From NCBI RefSeq assembly GCF_023155745.1, contig NZ_JAKNUS010000002.1, forward strand, positions 248,001 through 312,000: a stretch of 64,000 bases of DNA. Direction: 5' to 3'. Below the pieces are notes generated by a model. It did no database searches, was not told the DNA's origin, and saw nothing but the letters and a program-made list of their open reading frames with translations. Made by a program: the position numbers and the translations under genes. Of this stretch, positions 24,892 to 33,429 are shown piece by piece (the first letter of the stretch is position 1; each line of letters starts with the position of its first letter). This DNA is from Microbacterium kunmingense (GTDB lineage: Bacteria; Actinomycetota; Actinomycetes; Actinomycetales; Microbacteriaceae).

Positions 24892-25722
24892 GTGGACCTG
24901 GTGCGCAGAGAGATCGTCGTCGCCGATGGAACGACGGTGTCCTACGCGCTGGCCGATGGCGCCGAGCCGACCGTCGTGATTCTGCACGGACTGGCTGGGA
25001 GCGGCCGAGAGTTCGAGCGGACCGCGAGTGCGCTCGCGGGGCGTCGCGTGATCCTCATCGACCAGCGTGGCCACGGGCACAGCACACGGCACCCCGGCGA
25101 CACCTCACGCGACGCCTTCGTCTCCGACGCCGTGCAGGTGATCACGGCCGAGTCATCACACCCGATAGACCTCGTCGGGCAGTCGATGGGCGCACACACG
25201 GCGATGCTGCTCGCCGCTGCGCACCCTCGTCTCGTGCGCCGGCTGGTGCTCCTGGAATGCGATGCCGGTAGCGGCACCCCGGAACAACACGCCGCCCTCG
25301 GCGACTACTTTCGATCTTGGCCGGTTCCCTTCACCGACCGATCCGCAGCGGTCGCCGCACTCGGTACCGGTCCGCTCGCGCAAGCTTGGGTCGCTGACCT
25401 CGAAGAACGCGCTGATGGCCTCCACTCAAGGTTCGACCCCGATGTCATGGTCGCCACAATCACCGAACTTGCGACGCCCCGCTGGACCGAGTGGGAGCAG
25501 GTAACGGCCCCCACACTCGTCCTCTACGGCGAGAACGGCATGTTCAGCGAGCAACAGAAGAAGGACTTCGTCGCACGCGGCGGCAACGCCACCCGAATCG
25601 ACCTCGCCGGAGCATCGCACGACGGCCACCTCGACGCCTTCGACGATTGGGTCGCTGCCCTGACGTCATTCCTCAAGGACGGCTCGGGCGAGCTACAACC
25701 CGATATGGGAGACGCTGCCTAG
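24892..25722 (+). CDS. Alpha/beta-hydrolase, passenger of the mobile cassette
   Basis: The 276-residue hydrolase has the oxyanion segment ILHGLAGSGREF, the nucleophile elbow GQSMGA (Ser), a late YGENGMF loop where the acid sits, and the catalytic His in GASHDGHLD. The substrate is unknown; relatives include lipases, esterases and C-C hydrolases. The start is uncertain: GTG 24892 or GTG 24901, neither with a strong ribosome site. The stop codon TAG lies in the CTAG target duplication, so the gene ends exactly at the cassette edge. Third codon positions are less GC-rich than in neighbours, in line with transfer. Confidence 0.8.
   Translation: MDLVRREIVVADGTTVSYALADGAEPTVVILHGLAGSGREFERTASALAGRRVILIDQRGHGHSTRHPGDTSRDAFVSDAVQVITAESSHPIDLVGQSMGAHTAMLLAAAHPRLVRRLVLLECDAGSGTPEQHAALGDYFRSWPVPFTDRSAAVAALGTGPLAQAWVADLEERADGLHSRFDPDVMVATITELATPRWTEWEQVTAPTLVLYGENGMFSEQQKKDFVARGGNATRIDLAGASHDGHLDAFDDWVAALTSFLKDGSGELQPDMGDAA
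25702..25718 (-). repeat. Right terminal inverted repeat of the cassette
   Basis: Read on the minus strand this is GCAGCGTCTCCCATATC, followed outside by CTAG. It codes the last residues of the hydrolase. Confidence 0.85.
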
Positions 25723-26969
25723 TCGACCGCGATCGTCGGGGCGAAGCCGGCGGCGGTGAGCATCTGCATCACGTGCGCGCGGTGATCCTCCCCCCGCGTC
25801 TCCACGCTCAGCTGCAGGATCACCTCGCTGATCTGCAGACCCTGACCGTGACGGGTGTGCAGCACCTCGATGACGTTCGCGCCGGCCTGCGCGAGGACCT
25901 CGGAGACCCGGGCCAGCTGGCCGGGCCGGTCGGGAAGCGGAATGCGCAGGGTCATGTACCGCCCCGACGCGGCCAGGCCGTGCGCGACGACGCGCTGGAG
26001 CAGAAGCGGGTCGATGTTGCCGCCCGAGAGGATGGCGATGGTCGGTCCGTCGGATCGCACCTTGCCGGCGAGAATGGCTGCGACCCCCGCCGCGCCCCCC
26101 GGCTCCACGACCTGCTTGGCCCGCTCCAGGAGGACGAGGATCGCGCGCGCGATGTCGTCATCGGTCACCGTGACGATCTCGTCCACGAGATCCCGGATCA
26201 TCGCGAACGGCAGATCGCCGGGTCGTGCCACGGCGATGCCGTCGGCGATCGTCGGTCGGGAAGTCGCCGTGACCGGGTGCCCGGCCGCCAACGACGGCGG
26301 ATAGCCCGCGGCGTTCTCGGCCTGCACGCCCACGATGCGGATCCGGCGCCCCTCGGCGGTCGCGCGCGCCTTCATCGCGGCGGCCACGCCGGCGATGAGC
26401 CCGCCGCCGCCGACGCACACCACGACGGTTTCGACGTCGGGGAGGTCCTGATGCAGCTCGAGCCCGAGGGTTCCCTGGCCGAGGATGATGTCGCGGTGGT
26501 CGAACGGGTGGATGAGGACGGCGCCGGTCCGCTCCGCGAACTCCGCCGCCAGGCGCAGCGGCGTCTCCACCGTCTCGCCCTCGAGGATGACGTCGGCACC
26601 GTACCCGCGGGTGGCCAGGAGCTTGGGCACCGGAACACCCAGCGGCATGAAGATGGTGGCCGGGATCCCGAGCTTCTGGGCTGCCAGTGCCACGCCCTGG
26701 GCGTGGTTGCCCGCCGAGGCGGCCACGACGCCACGGGCGCGCTCGGCCTCGGTCAGGCGCGAGAGGCGGTAGGTCGCCCCGCGGATCTTGAACGATCCCG
26801 TGCGTTGGAGGTTCTCCAGCTTCAGGTACGTCGGCACCCCGAGCACGTCGGTCAGGTGCTGCGACTCCTCCAGCGGAGTGTGGGCGGCGACGCCGCGCAG
26901 GGCGGCCGCCGCGTCCTCGAACTCCGCGAGCGTCGGGATGCCGGAGGCAGCGATCGTCGGGATGCTCAC
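25719..26969 (-). CDS. ilvA: Threonine ammonia-lyase (deaminase)
   Basis: The 416-residue PLP enzyme has Lys61 in SFKIRGA, the phosphate-binding GGGGLIAG loop and SGGNIDP, followed by a C-terminal ACT-like domain (about 335-416) with RIPLPDRPGQLARVSEVLAQ. It converts threonine to 2-oxobutanoate and ammonia, the first step of isoleucine synthesis or threonine breakdown. A single ACT domain makes biosynthetic versus catabolic regulation unclear. GTG 26967-26969 overlaps the stop of the upstream transporter gene. Its TAG stop lies in the CTAG at the edge of the mobile cassette. Confidence 0.93.
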   Translation of the reverse strand: MSIPTIAASGIPTLAEFEDAAAALRGVAAHTPLEESQHLTDVLGVPTYLKLENLQRTGSFKIRGATYRLSRLTEAERARGVVAASAGNHAQGVALAAQKLGIPATIFMPLGVPVPKLLATRGYGADVILEGETVETPLRLAAEFAERTGAVLIHPFDHRDIILGQGTLGLELHQDLPDVETVVVCVGGGGLIAGVAAAMKARATAEGRRIRIVGVQAENAAGYPPSLAAGHPVTATSRPTIADGIAVARPGDLPFAMIRDLVDEIVTVTDDDIARAILVLLERAKQVVEPGGAAGVAAILAGKVRSDGPTIAILSGGNIDPLLLQRVVAHGLAASGRYMTLRIPLPDRPGQLARVSEVLAQAGANVIEVLHTRHGQGLQISEVILQLSVETRGEDHRAHVMQMLTAAGFAPTIAVD

Positions 26970-28153
26970 GCGGGGGTTCTCCTTCGACGGGGGACGGTAC
27001 TCCAGATCAGGTCTTCCGGCGGCGGCCGTCCCCCGGTCTCCCACCCGCGGGATCCGAGGTACAGCACGACGACGTTGACGAAGGCGGCGAGGGGCACGGC
27101 GAACAGCGCGCCCGGGATGCCGGCGATCATCGCTCCACCGGCGACGACGAGCACCACGGCGAGGGGATGGACCTTCACGGCCGCACCCATCAGCAGGGGC
27201 TGCAGCACGTGTCCTTCCAGCTGCTGCACACCCAGGACAACGATGAGCATCCACAGCGCGATGAGCGGGCCGTTGTAGACCAGAGCCACGAAGACCGCCA
27301 CTGCTCCGGTCACGACCGCTCCGACGATCGGCACGAACGCGCCGAGGAACACCAGGACCGCGATCGGAACCGCCAGGGGCACCCCGAGCAGGAGGGCGCC
27401 CAGGCCGATGCCGATCGCATCGATGGTCGCCACCAGCAGCTGGGTCCTCGCGTAGTTGACCAGGGTCACCCAGCCCGCGCGTGCGGCCCCATCGACAGGA
27501 ACGCGCGCCGCCTTGGGAAGGAGGCGGGTGGTCCAGCGCCAGATCCCGCCGCCGTCGGCCAGAAGGGTGAGCAGGATGAACAGGGCGAGGAGCGCCCCCG
27601 TCACGACGTGACCGAGTGTCGTCCCGATCGCGAGGGCCCCCGACCACAGCAGCGACGCCTGTTCCTGCACCAGCGAGCCGACCTGGTTCAGCAGATCGTC
27701 GATCTGGCCGGCGGAGAGGTGGAGCGGACCGTCGATGAGGTACTGCCGGAAGGCGGCCACGGCGTCCACGGTCCGGGCCTGGACCCGTCCGAACTCGCGT
27801 GTGATCTGCCAGACCACGACCCACAGCAGTCCCGACACCACGGCCAGCGTGGTGACCACCGCGATGACGATGGCGAGCCCGCGCGGGACGCGGTGGCGCA
27901 GCATCCAGCTGAAGAAGGGCCAGAGCAGGGCGGTGACGAGGATGGCGATGAGCAGCGGGACCACCAGCAGCTTCAGCTGGATCACGAGCCAGATGACCAC
28001 GCCCGCCGCGGCGGCGATGACGAGAAGGCGCCAGGAGTAGGCGGCGGCGAGCCGGAGTCCGCGCGGGAGGGATCCCGTCAGTTCGGTCGACACCACGCGC
28101 GTGCGGTCGCGCAGGGCGCTCCACAGCGACTCGCGCTCCTCCGATCCGGCCAT
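26966..28153 (-). CDS. AI-2E family transporter (UPF0118)
   Basis: The 395-residue protein has about eight membrane spans in the AI-2E pattern: paired N-terminal spans (about 40-80), a span near 92-115, a long middle region (about 120-200), and four late spans with GVPLAVPIAVLVFLGAFVPIVGA and LYLGSRGW near the end. Family members export small molecules or ions; the substrate is unknown. TAGACT lies six bases before the ATG. Its stop overlaps the ilvA start (GTGA), so the two are co-translated. Confidence 0.9.
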   Translation of the reverse strand: MAGSEERESLWSALRDRTRVVSTELTGSLPRGLRLAAAYSWRLLVIAAAAGVVIWLVIQLKLLVVPLLIAILVTALLWPFFSWMLRHRVPRGLAIVIAVVTTLAVVSGLLWVVVWQITREFGRVQARTVDAVAAFRQYLIDGPLHLSAGQIDDLLNQVGSLVQEQASLLWSGALAIGTTLGHVVTGALLALFILLTLLADGGGIWRWTTRLLPKAARVPVDGAARAGWVTLVNYARTQLLVATIDAIGIGLGALLLGVPLAVPIAVLVFLGAFVPIVGAVVTGAVAVFVALVYNGPLIALWMLIVVLGVQQLEGHVLQPLLMGAAVKVHPLAVVLVVAGGAMIAGIPGALFAVPLAAFVNVVVLYLGSRGWETGGRPPPEDLIWSTVPRRRRTPA

Positions 28154-28159
28154 TCGGTA

Positions 28160-28165
28160 AGTCTA
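28160..28165 (-). promoter_or_regulatory. -10 hexamer TAGACT of the AI-2E/ilvA operon
   Basis: TAGACT ends six bases before the ATG at 28153. Confidence 0.45.
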
Positions 28166-28202
28166 GAACCGCTGATTCGCATCCCACGTCGGGGGCCGGG
28201 TC

Positions 28203-28208
28203 TAGTGT
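28203..28208 (+). promoter_or_regulatory. -10 hexamer TAGTGT of the YcaQ-like gene
   Basis: TAGTGT ends seven bases before GTG 28216, predicting a leaderless mRNA. Confidence 0.45.
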
Positions 28209-28215
28209 TGCCGCC

Positions 28216-29469
28216 GTGACGCCTCGAGAGCAGCTCAGTGCCGCCGAAGCGCGTCGGGTCGCGGTGGCCGCGCAGGGTCTGGACCGCAGGCGGCCCGACC
28301 GCGTCGGCACACGCCAGCTGAACGACGCCCTGCGCAGGATGTCGGTGCTCCAGATCGACTCGGTCAACGTCTTCGCCCGGTCGCACTACCTTCCCCTCTT
28401 CTCCCGCCTCGGCCCGTACGACACCGCCGACCTCGACCGGCTGCTCTTCGGGCGTCGACCGCGATACGTCGAGTACTGGGCGCATGTGGCGGCGTTCGTC
28501 CCGGCGCCCGATCGACCGCTCTTCGCCTTCCGCATGGCCGAGTTCCGGCGCAAGTACGCGTCGGACCCCGACGGATGGGTCGGGAAGCATCGCGACGTCG
28601 TGGACTGGGTCCGTGCGGAGCTCGCCGCACGGGGTCCGCTGCGCCCCGCCGAGATCGAGCGGGACGTGCGGCGCTCCCCTCGCGGCGGCTGGTGGGAGTG
28701 GGACGTCGTCAAGGAGGCCCTGGAGTTCCTGTGGCTCTTCGGCGAGGTCGCCATCGCCGGGCGCCGGGGGTTCGAACGCCGCTATGGACTCGCCGTCGAC
28801 GTCCTGGGCGAGGAACTGGCCGGCCGGGAGGTGCCGAGGCCCGAGGCGATACGCGAGCTGGTGCGTCGCGCCGCCCGGGCGTACGGCGTAGCGACCGCCG
28901 CGGACCTCGCCGACTACTGGCGCATCAGGGATCGCGGCGCGATCCTCACCGCGATCGCCGACCTCGTCGCTGAGGGTGAGCTCATCCCCGTCACCGTCGC
29001 GGGATGGACGACGGCGGGCCGCCCGGCGCGCGCGTGGCTGCACCGCGACGCCAGGGTGCCGCGAACGGTGGACGCCGCGGCGATCCTCACCCCGTTCGAC
29101 CCGATGGTGTGGTTCCGTGACCGGGCGGAGCGCCTCTTCGATTTCGCCTACCGCATCGAGATCTACACGCCGGCGGCTCGCCGGCGGTTCGGGTACTACT
29201 CGCTTCCGATCCTCGTCGACGACGCGATCGTCGCCAGGGTCGATCTGAAGGCCGACCGCCCGGCGCAGACGCTGCGCGTGCAGTCCGCGTGGTGGGAGCG
29301 GGAGCCCGCCCCCTCGGTCGTGGAGCGGGTGGCGCGGGAGCTGCGGCAGGCGGCGACCTGGCAGGGCCTGGATCGCATCTCGGTGTCGGGGTGGGGCGAC
29401 GCCGTCGACCAGGTGGCCGCCGCGCTCCCCCACGCGGCCCGGCACACCGCCGGTCCCGCGTCCGGATGA
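28216..29469 (+). CDS. YcaQ/AlkZ-like winged-helix DNA glycosylase family protein
   Basis: The 417-residue protein is a full-length HTH_42 family member. The N-terminal winged-helix core has the active-site motif Gln46-Ile-Asp48 (VLQIDSVNV), the QxD form seen in YcaQ, a crosslink-repair glycosylase. Further marks are YVEYWAHVAAFVP, LWLFGEVAIAGR and the C-terminal LTPFDPMVWFRDR and YYSLPILVDD. It probably acts on alkylated or crosslinked DNA. A diverged paralogue lies 900 bases downstream on the other strand. Confidence 0.88.
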   Translation: MTPREQLSAAEARRVAVAAQGLDRRRPDRVGTRQLNDALRRMSVLQIDSVNVFARSHYLPLFSRLGPYDTADLDRLLFGRRPRYVEYWAHVAAFVPAPDRPLFAFRMAEFRRKYASDPDGWVGKHRDVVDWVRAELAARGPLRPAEIERDVRRSPRGGWWEWDVVKEALEFLWLFGEVAIAGRRGFERRYGLAVDVLGEELAGREVPRPEAIRELVRRAARAYGVATAADLADYWRIRDRGAILTAIADLVAEGELIPVTVAGWTTAGRPARAWLHRDARVPRTVDAAAILTPFDPMVWFRDRAERLFDFAYRIEIYTPAARRRFGYYSLPILVDDAIVARVDLKADRPAQTLRVQSAWWEREPAPSVVERVARELRQAATWQGLDRISVSGWGDAVDQVAAALPHAARHTAGPASG

Positions 29470-29471
29470 CC

Positions 29472-29477
29472 TAGCGT
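29472..29477 (+). promoter_or_regulatory. -10 hexamer TAGCGT
   Basis: TAGCGT ends six bases before ATG 29484; the GGGAGG between touches the ATG. Confidence 0.4.
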
Positions 29478-29483
29478 GGGAGG

Positions 29484-30386
29484 ATGCCTGGACCGCGTCG
29501 CGCCCGCACGGTCGCGATCATCGTCGCGGCGGCGGTCATGGTCGTCGTGGGCGTCGCGGGCGTCCTGATGTGGGCGGGGTCCCGGCAGGCCGGCCCGGAG
29601 GCCGTCGCGCGGGCATGGCTGGTCGCTGTCGCCGACGGTGACGAGGATGCGGCGCGGGCGGCGATGAGCGGCGGGGACGCCCTGGAGGTCGGCGGCGCGG
29701 CCGAGAGACTCTCCGAGCCGTCCGTGGGTGCGGTGCGCATCGAGGGCGACGCGGCGGAGGCCGAGGTCTCCTTCGTGCTGGCCGGCGAGAGCCATGCGAC
29801 GAGCCTGACCCTGTCTGAGACACCGGATGGCTGGCGAGTCGGTCCCGACGCACTCGGCCGAGTGGACGTCAGCACGGGCCTCGGAGACAGTGTCACCATC
29901 GGGGAGGCCGTGGTGCCCGTCGGGGAGGTCCGGCTCCTCCCCGGGATCTACGACATCACCCCCGCGCCCCGGGAGTACCTGGGCGACGCGGTGTCCGTCG
30001 CCGTCCTCCCGGGTGAGCGCGCGGACGTCGCGATCGACCCGCGCTTCACCGACGCCGGAGTCCAGGCCGTCCGGGAGGCCGTCACCGACCATCTGAACGC
30101 GTGCACCCAGCCGGCGACCGTCGTCACGGACATGTGCGGCCTGCGGGTGCCGTGGCCGGCCGACCTCGCGGTCCTCGAGCGCATCGCCTACCGCATCGAG
30201 CGGCTCCCCGAGGTGCAGCTCACCGACGACGGCGGGTTCGCCGCCACAGGCGGTGCGGTGGTCGCCACCGCGAGCGGCACCGGCCGGGACGGCTCCCCGG
30301 CATCGGCGACGTATCGCGACGACGCCTGGGGGGTCCGGGGCACCGTCACCGTCACGGGTGAGCAGATCCGCCTCGGCGTGCTCTAA
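29484..30386 (+). CDS. Membrane-anchored extracytoplasmic protein, 300 residues
   Basis: A basic N-terminus and one span (about 8-31, VAIIVAAAVMVVVGVAGVLM) anchor a large outside domain. Residues 37-58 (GPEAVARAWLVAVADGDEDA) resemble the start of small SnoaL/DUF4878-like domains, followed by beta-rich regions and a pair of cysteines near residue 210 (NACTQP, DMCGLR) that could form a disulfide. No known function. It sits between two YcaQ-like genes and its stop lies inside the end of the second by four bases. Confidence 0.75.
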   Translation: MPGPRRARTVAIIVAAAVMVVVGVAGVLMWAGSRQAGPEAVARAWLVAVADGDEDAARAAMSGGDALEVGGAAERLSEPSVGAVRIEGDAAEAEVSFVLAGESHATSLTLSETPDGWRVGPDALGRVDVSTGLGDSVTIGEAVVPVGEVRLLPGIYDITPAPREYLGDAVSVAVLPGERADVAIDPRFTDAGVQAVREAVTDHLNACTQPATVVTDMCGLRVPWPADLAVLERIAYRIERLPEVQLTDDGGFAATGGAVVATASGTGRDGSPASATYRDDAWGVRGTVTVTGEQIRLGVL

Positions 30387-31471
30387 CGCCGGGACACCTC
30401 CACGCCGAGCCATCGCGCCAGGTCGTCGACCTCCGTTTCCACGGCCTCGGCGACCGCCGCCGCGAACGGTTCGTCCTCGTGCACGGCGTTGATCCGCAGC
30501 GTCTCCGCGCGGCGATCGAGGGTGGCATCGAGCTTCCCGACGAGCCGGTCACCGTGGAGGATGGGCAGCGCGAAGTAGCCCCACGGCCGTGCCGCCGCGG
30601 GTTTGTACATCTCCAGGACGTAGTCGAACCCGAACAGCTCGCGCAGGCGGACCCGGTCGAAGACGAGCCGGTCGTGCGGCGAGAGGAGCGCGGTGCGCGG
30701 GCGCGGGATTCCTGCGTCCAGAAGGCTGGGATCGACCTGCCAGCGGCCCGCGACACCGTCGACGCACACCTCCACACCGGCGTCGCCGACGTCGATCGGC
30801 TCCCCCGGCTGGGCGACGCCCTTCCGCCTCGCGATCCCCAGCGCCGACAGCCGCCGCTCGGCCCGGCCGCGTGCGGCCTCGTCCTCGGACAGCGCCTCGA
30901 CGGCGGGGTAGACCCGCTCCGCCAGGTCGAACCACCGGCCCTTCCCATCGCGATGGTCCACGGCCACCTCGCCGCTCTCGACGAGGATGTCCAGCATCTG
31001 CAGCACGTTCCGATCGTTCGTCCATCCGGTCGAACGCCAGGGCACCGCCGCGGTGTCGGCGATGTCGGCCGGACGCAGCGGCCCGTCATCCCGAAGCCGC
31101 GTCAGGATGTCTCGGCGGAACCGGGCGTTGGCGGCCACCCAGTCGCGGGCGGACGCCGACCTCGGGCCCTTCCGCATCAGGGGGAGGAACAGCGGCAGGT
31201 CGCTCATCGGGCGGAAGAACCCGTTCCACTCGAAGATCTGCCGGTCCTCACGGAAGAGACGACGGAAGTCAGCGGGCTCGTAGGGCCAGCCGATGCGACT
31301 CCACAGGATGAGGTCGACGCTCGGAGCGATCGCCGCCGTCGGATCGATCGGCAGGACGGTCAGCGACTGGACGGTCTCGATGATGTCGCCGGGACGATCC
31401 GCGGTGAGGAGTTGGGCGCGCACCGCGATGCGCGCCGCCTCGGCGCGGGAGAGGGTGCGGACCGATGTCAA
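30383..31471 (-). CDS. YcaQ-like winged-helix family protein, second copy with altered motif
   Basis: The 362-residue protein belongs to the same HTH_42 family as the gene at 28216. At the active site it has Pro41-Ile-Asp43 (VLPIDPTAAI) instead of Gln-Ile-Asp, so the first catalytic residue is changed while Asp remains. Later family marks are kept (ALLSPHDRLVFDRVRLRELFGFDY, WGYFALPILHGDRLVG). The start is TTG, overlapping the lemA stop as TTGA, which makes it the second gene of a lemA operon. Activity may differ from the first copy. Confidence 0.85.
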   Translation of the reverse strand: MTSVRTLSRAEAARIAVRAQLLTADRPGDIIETVQSLTVLPIDPTAAIAPSVDLILWSRIGWPYEPADFRRLFREDRQIFEWNGFFRPMSDLPLFLPLMRKGPRSASARDWVAANARFRRDILTRLRDDGPLRPADIADTAAVPWRSTGWTNDRNVLQMLDILVESGEVAVDHRDGKGRWFDLAERVYPAVEALSEDEAARGRAERRLSALGIARRKGVAQPGEPIDVGDAGVEVCVDGVAGRWQVDPSLLDAGIPRPRTALLSPHDRLVFDRVRLRELFGFDYVLEMYKPAAARPWGYFALPILHGDRLVGKLDATLDRRAETLRINAVHEDEPFAAAVAEAVETEVDDLARWLGVEVSRR

Positions 31472-32037
31472 AACTGGACGCGCGGAGGCTCCGAGATCGC
31501 GGCGCCGTCGACGACTTCGAAGAACTCGCGCTCGTCGAAACCGAGGTTGCGGGCGAAGAGGTTGTTGGGGAAGACCTTGATCTTGGTGTTCAGCTCACGG
31601 ACGCCGCCGTTGTAGAAGCGGCGAGACGCCTGGATCTTGTCCTCGATGTCGACGATCGACTGCTGCAGCTGCAGGAAGTTCTGGCTGGCCTGCAGCTGGG
31701 GGTAGGCCTCGGCCACGGCGAACAGCGAGCGCAACGCCTGCTGCATGTGGCCCTCTGCCACACCCGCATCGGCCGGACCGCCCGCGGAAAGGGTCTCGGC
31801 CCGGGCCCGGGTCACATTCTCGAACACCGCTTTCTCGTGAGCGGCGTAGCCCTTCACCGCCTCGATGAGGTTCGGCAGCAGGTCGGCCCGGCGCTTCAGC
31901 TGGACGGTGATGTCGCTCCAGGCCTCGTCGACGCGCACGTTGAGCTGCACGAGCGAGTTGTAGGTCGCCCACAGGTAGATCCCCGCGATGACGACCAGTG
32001 CGACGACGATCAGGACGGGGATGAGCCATTCCCACAT
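31468..32037 (-). CDS. lemA: LemA family membrane protein
   Basis: The 189-residue protein has an N-terminal outside end and one span (about 3-24), then the LemA helical domain: YNSLVQLNVRVDEAWSDI, RRADLLPNLIEAVKGYAAHE, ASQNFLQLQQSIVDIEDKI and the end FPNNLFARNLGF. LemA forms a helical bundle at the membrane; the role is unknown. ATG 32035-32037 is chosen because GGAG lies eight bases upstream; an upstream TTG would add 11 residues before the span. Confidence 0.93.
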   Translation of the reverse strand: MWEWLIPVLIVVALVVIAGIYLWATYNSLVQLNVRVDEAWSDITVQLKRRADLLPNLIEAVKGYAAHEKAVFENVTRARAETLSAGGPADAGVAEGHMQQALRSLFAVAEAYPQLQASQNFLQLQQSIVDIEDKIQASRRFYNGGVRELNTKIKVFPNNLFARNLGFDEREFFEVVDGAAISEPPRVQF

Positions 32038-32121
32038 GCCGGGGTCTCCGTTCCAGGTCAGTGCTGACAATCCTAACGGTCCGCCGAGGCGCTCCTCAGG
32101 CTGTGCGGCGACCTCACAGGC

Positions 32122-33429
32122 CTAGAGACCGAGCACGCGGTCCAGATACGCGTTGCGGAAGAGGCCCTCCGGGTCGAACTCCTCGCAGACCGCGAGAAAG
32201 TCGTCGAATCGCGGGTACCTCCGCCGCAGGGCGTCGGCGTCCAGCGAGTGCAGCTTGCCCCAGTGCGGGCGTCCGCCGTGGGCGAGCATGACCTCCTCGA
32301 CGGCCGTGAAATACGCCGTGGGGTCCTCCCGGAAGTACCGGTGGACGGCGATGTAGCCGGTGGCGCGGTCGTGCGCCGTCGACAGCCAGCGGTCATCGCC
32401 CGCCGCGAAGCGCACCTCGAGGGGGAAGGAGATCCGCCACCGCTCGGCCGTGATCAGGGCGCGCACGGCCTCGAAAGCGGGCGCGACCTTCTCCGCGGGC
32501 AGCGCGTACTCCATCTCGCGGAAGCGCACCGTCCTTGGCTGCGTGAACACGCGGTGCGACCGGTCGAGATAGGTCCGGTCTCCGGTGACGCGCGTGGCGA
32601 GACGGGAGAAGACCGGGACGACCGGCGGCAGCACCCGTCCGACGGCGCACATGCCCCGGTACACGCCGTTGGCGAGGAGCGTCTCATCGACGAACCTCGT
32701 CACCGGGGGGATCGGGCGCCGCGGAGTCGTCTCCGGGAGTCTCTCGTTCGTCTTCGTCAGGGCGACGTCGGTGTGCGGGAACCAGTAGAACTCGAAGTGG
32801 TCTGCGCCGCGCACGCGATCCTCGAGCGTCGCCACGACCTCGTCGAGCGGTTCCGGACGCTCGAGGGCGGCGAGGTGGAAGGCGGGGACGCACTGGAGAG
32901 TGACATCCACGAGAACGCCGAGCGCACCGAGGCCCAGGGAGACCGCCGCGAGCAGAGGGTCGTCCGCTCCGATCCGCCGGGTCCGGCCGTCGCCGGTGAC
33001 GATCGTGACACCGACGACCTGCGTCGCCAACCCGCCGTAGGCGATCCCGGTGCCGTGCGTGCCGGTGGAGATCGCCCCGGCGATGGTCTGCCGATCGATG
33101 TCGCCGAGATTCTGCATCGCGAGGCCGTGACGCGCCAGCAGGCGCGGGACCTGGTGGAGAGGGGTGCCCGCGCCGAAGGTGACTCGGGCGGTGTCGGGGT
33201 CGAGGGCGACGATCCCCGACAGCGCGGAGACGTCCAGAAGCACATCGGATGCCACGGCGATCCCGGAGAAGCTGTGCCCCGACCCCACGGGCTTCAGCCG
33301 GAGCTTCCGCCGGGCGGCCGCCTGGACGGCGCGCTCGACCGCCTCGGCCGTGGCCGGGAACTCCGCGCGCACGGGCCGCGCCTCGGCCGTGCGCCCCCAG
33401 TTGCGCCAGACGGCGCCGGGGCGGGTCAC
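32122..33429 (-). CDS. FAD-linked oxidase (sugar-1,4-lactone/alditol oxidase family)
   Basis: The 435-residue protein has an FAD-binding PCMH domain with VGSGHSFSGIA, where His52 is the usual covalent FAD attachment site, then TIAGAISTGTHGTG, and the C-terminal ALO domain with PHWGKLHSLDADALRRRYPRF and GLFRNAYLDRVL. Relatives oxidise L-gulono- or D-arabinono-1,4-lactone or alditols with oxygen. The substrate is not known. GTG 33427-33429 overlaps the stop of the PLP-barrel gene, so the two are a translationally coupled pair. Confidence 0.9.
   Translation of the reverse strand: MTRPGAVWRNWGRTAEARPVRAEFPATAEAVERAVQAAARRKLRLKPVGSGHSFSGIAVASDVLLDVSALSGIVALDPDTARVTFGAGTPLHQVPRLLARHGLAMQNLGDIDRQTIAGAISTGTHGTGIAYGGLATQVVGVTIVTGDGRTRRIGADDPLLAAVSLGLGALGVLVDVTLQCVPAFHLAALERPEPLDEVVATLEDRVRGADHFEFYWFPHTDVALTKTNERLPETTPRRPIPPVTRFVDETLLANGVYRGMCAVGRVLPPVVPVFSRLATRVTGDRTYLDRSHRVFTQPRTVRFREMEYALPAEKVAPAFEAVRALITAERWRISFPLEVRFAAGDDRWLSTAHDRATGYIAVHRYFREDPTAYFTAVEEVMLAHGGRPHWGKLHSLDADALRRRYPRFDDFLAVCEEFDPEGLFRNAYLDRVLGL

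Larger units (their letters stand above)
24611..25722 (+). mobile_element. IS5-like mobile cassette carrying an alpha/beta-hydrolase gene
   Basis: A 1,104-base body (24615-25718) is bounded by inverted repeats GGCGCGTCTCCCATATC and, read from the other end, GCAGCGTCTCCCATATC (15 of 17 match). Each end is flanked by CTAG (24611-24614 and 25719-25722), a four-base duplication of the YTAR type made by IS5-group elements. Inside are a 32-codon remnant of a DDE transposase and a complete hydrolase gene. No intact transposase exists, so the unit could only move in trans. The layout resembles a mobile insertion cassette. It sits in the short space between the converging greA and ilvA ends. Confidence 0.8.
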
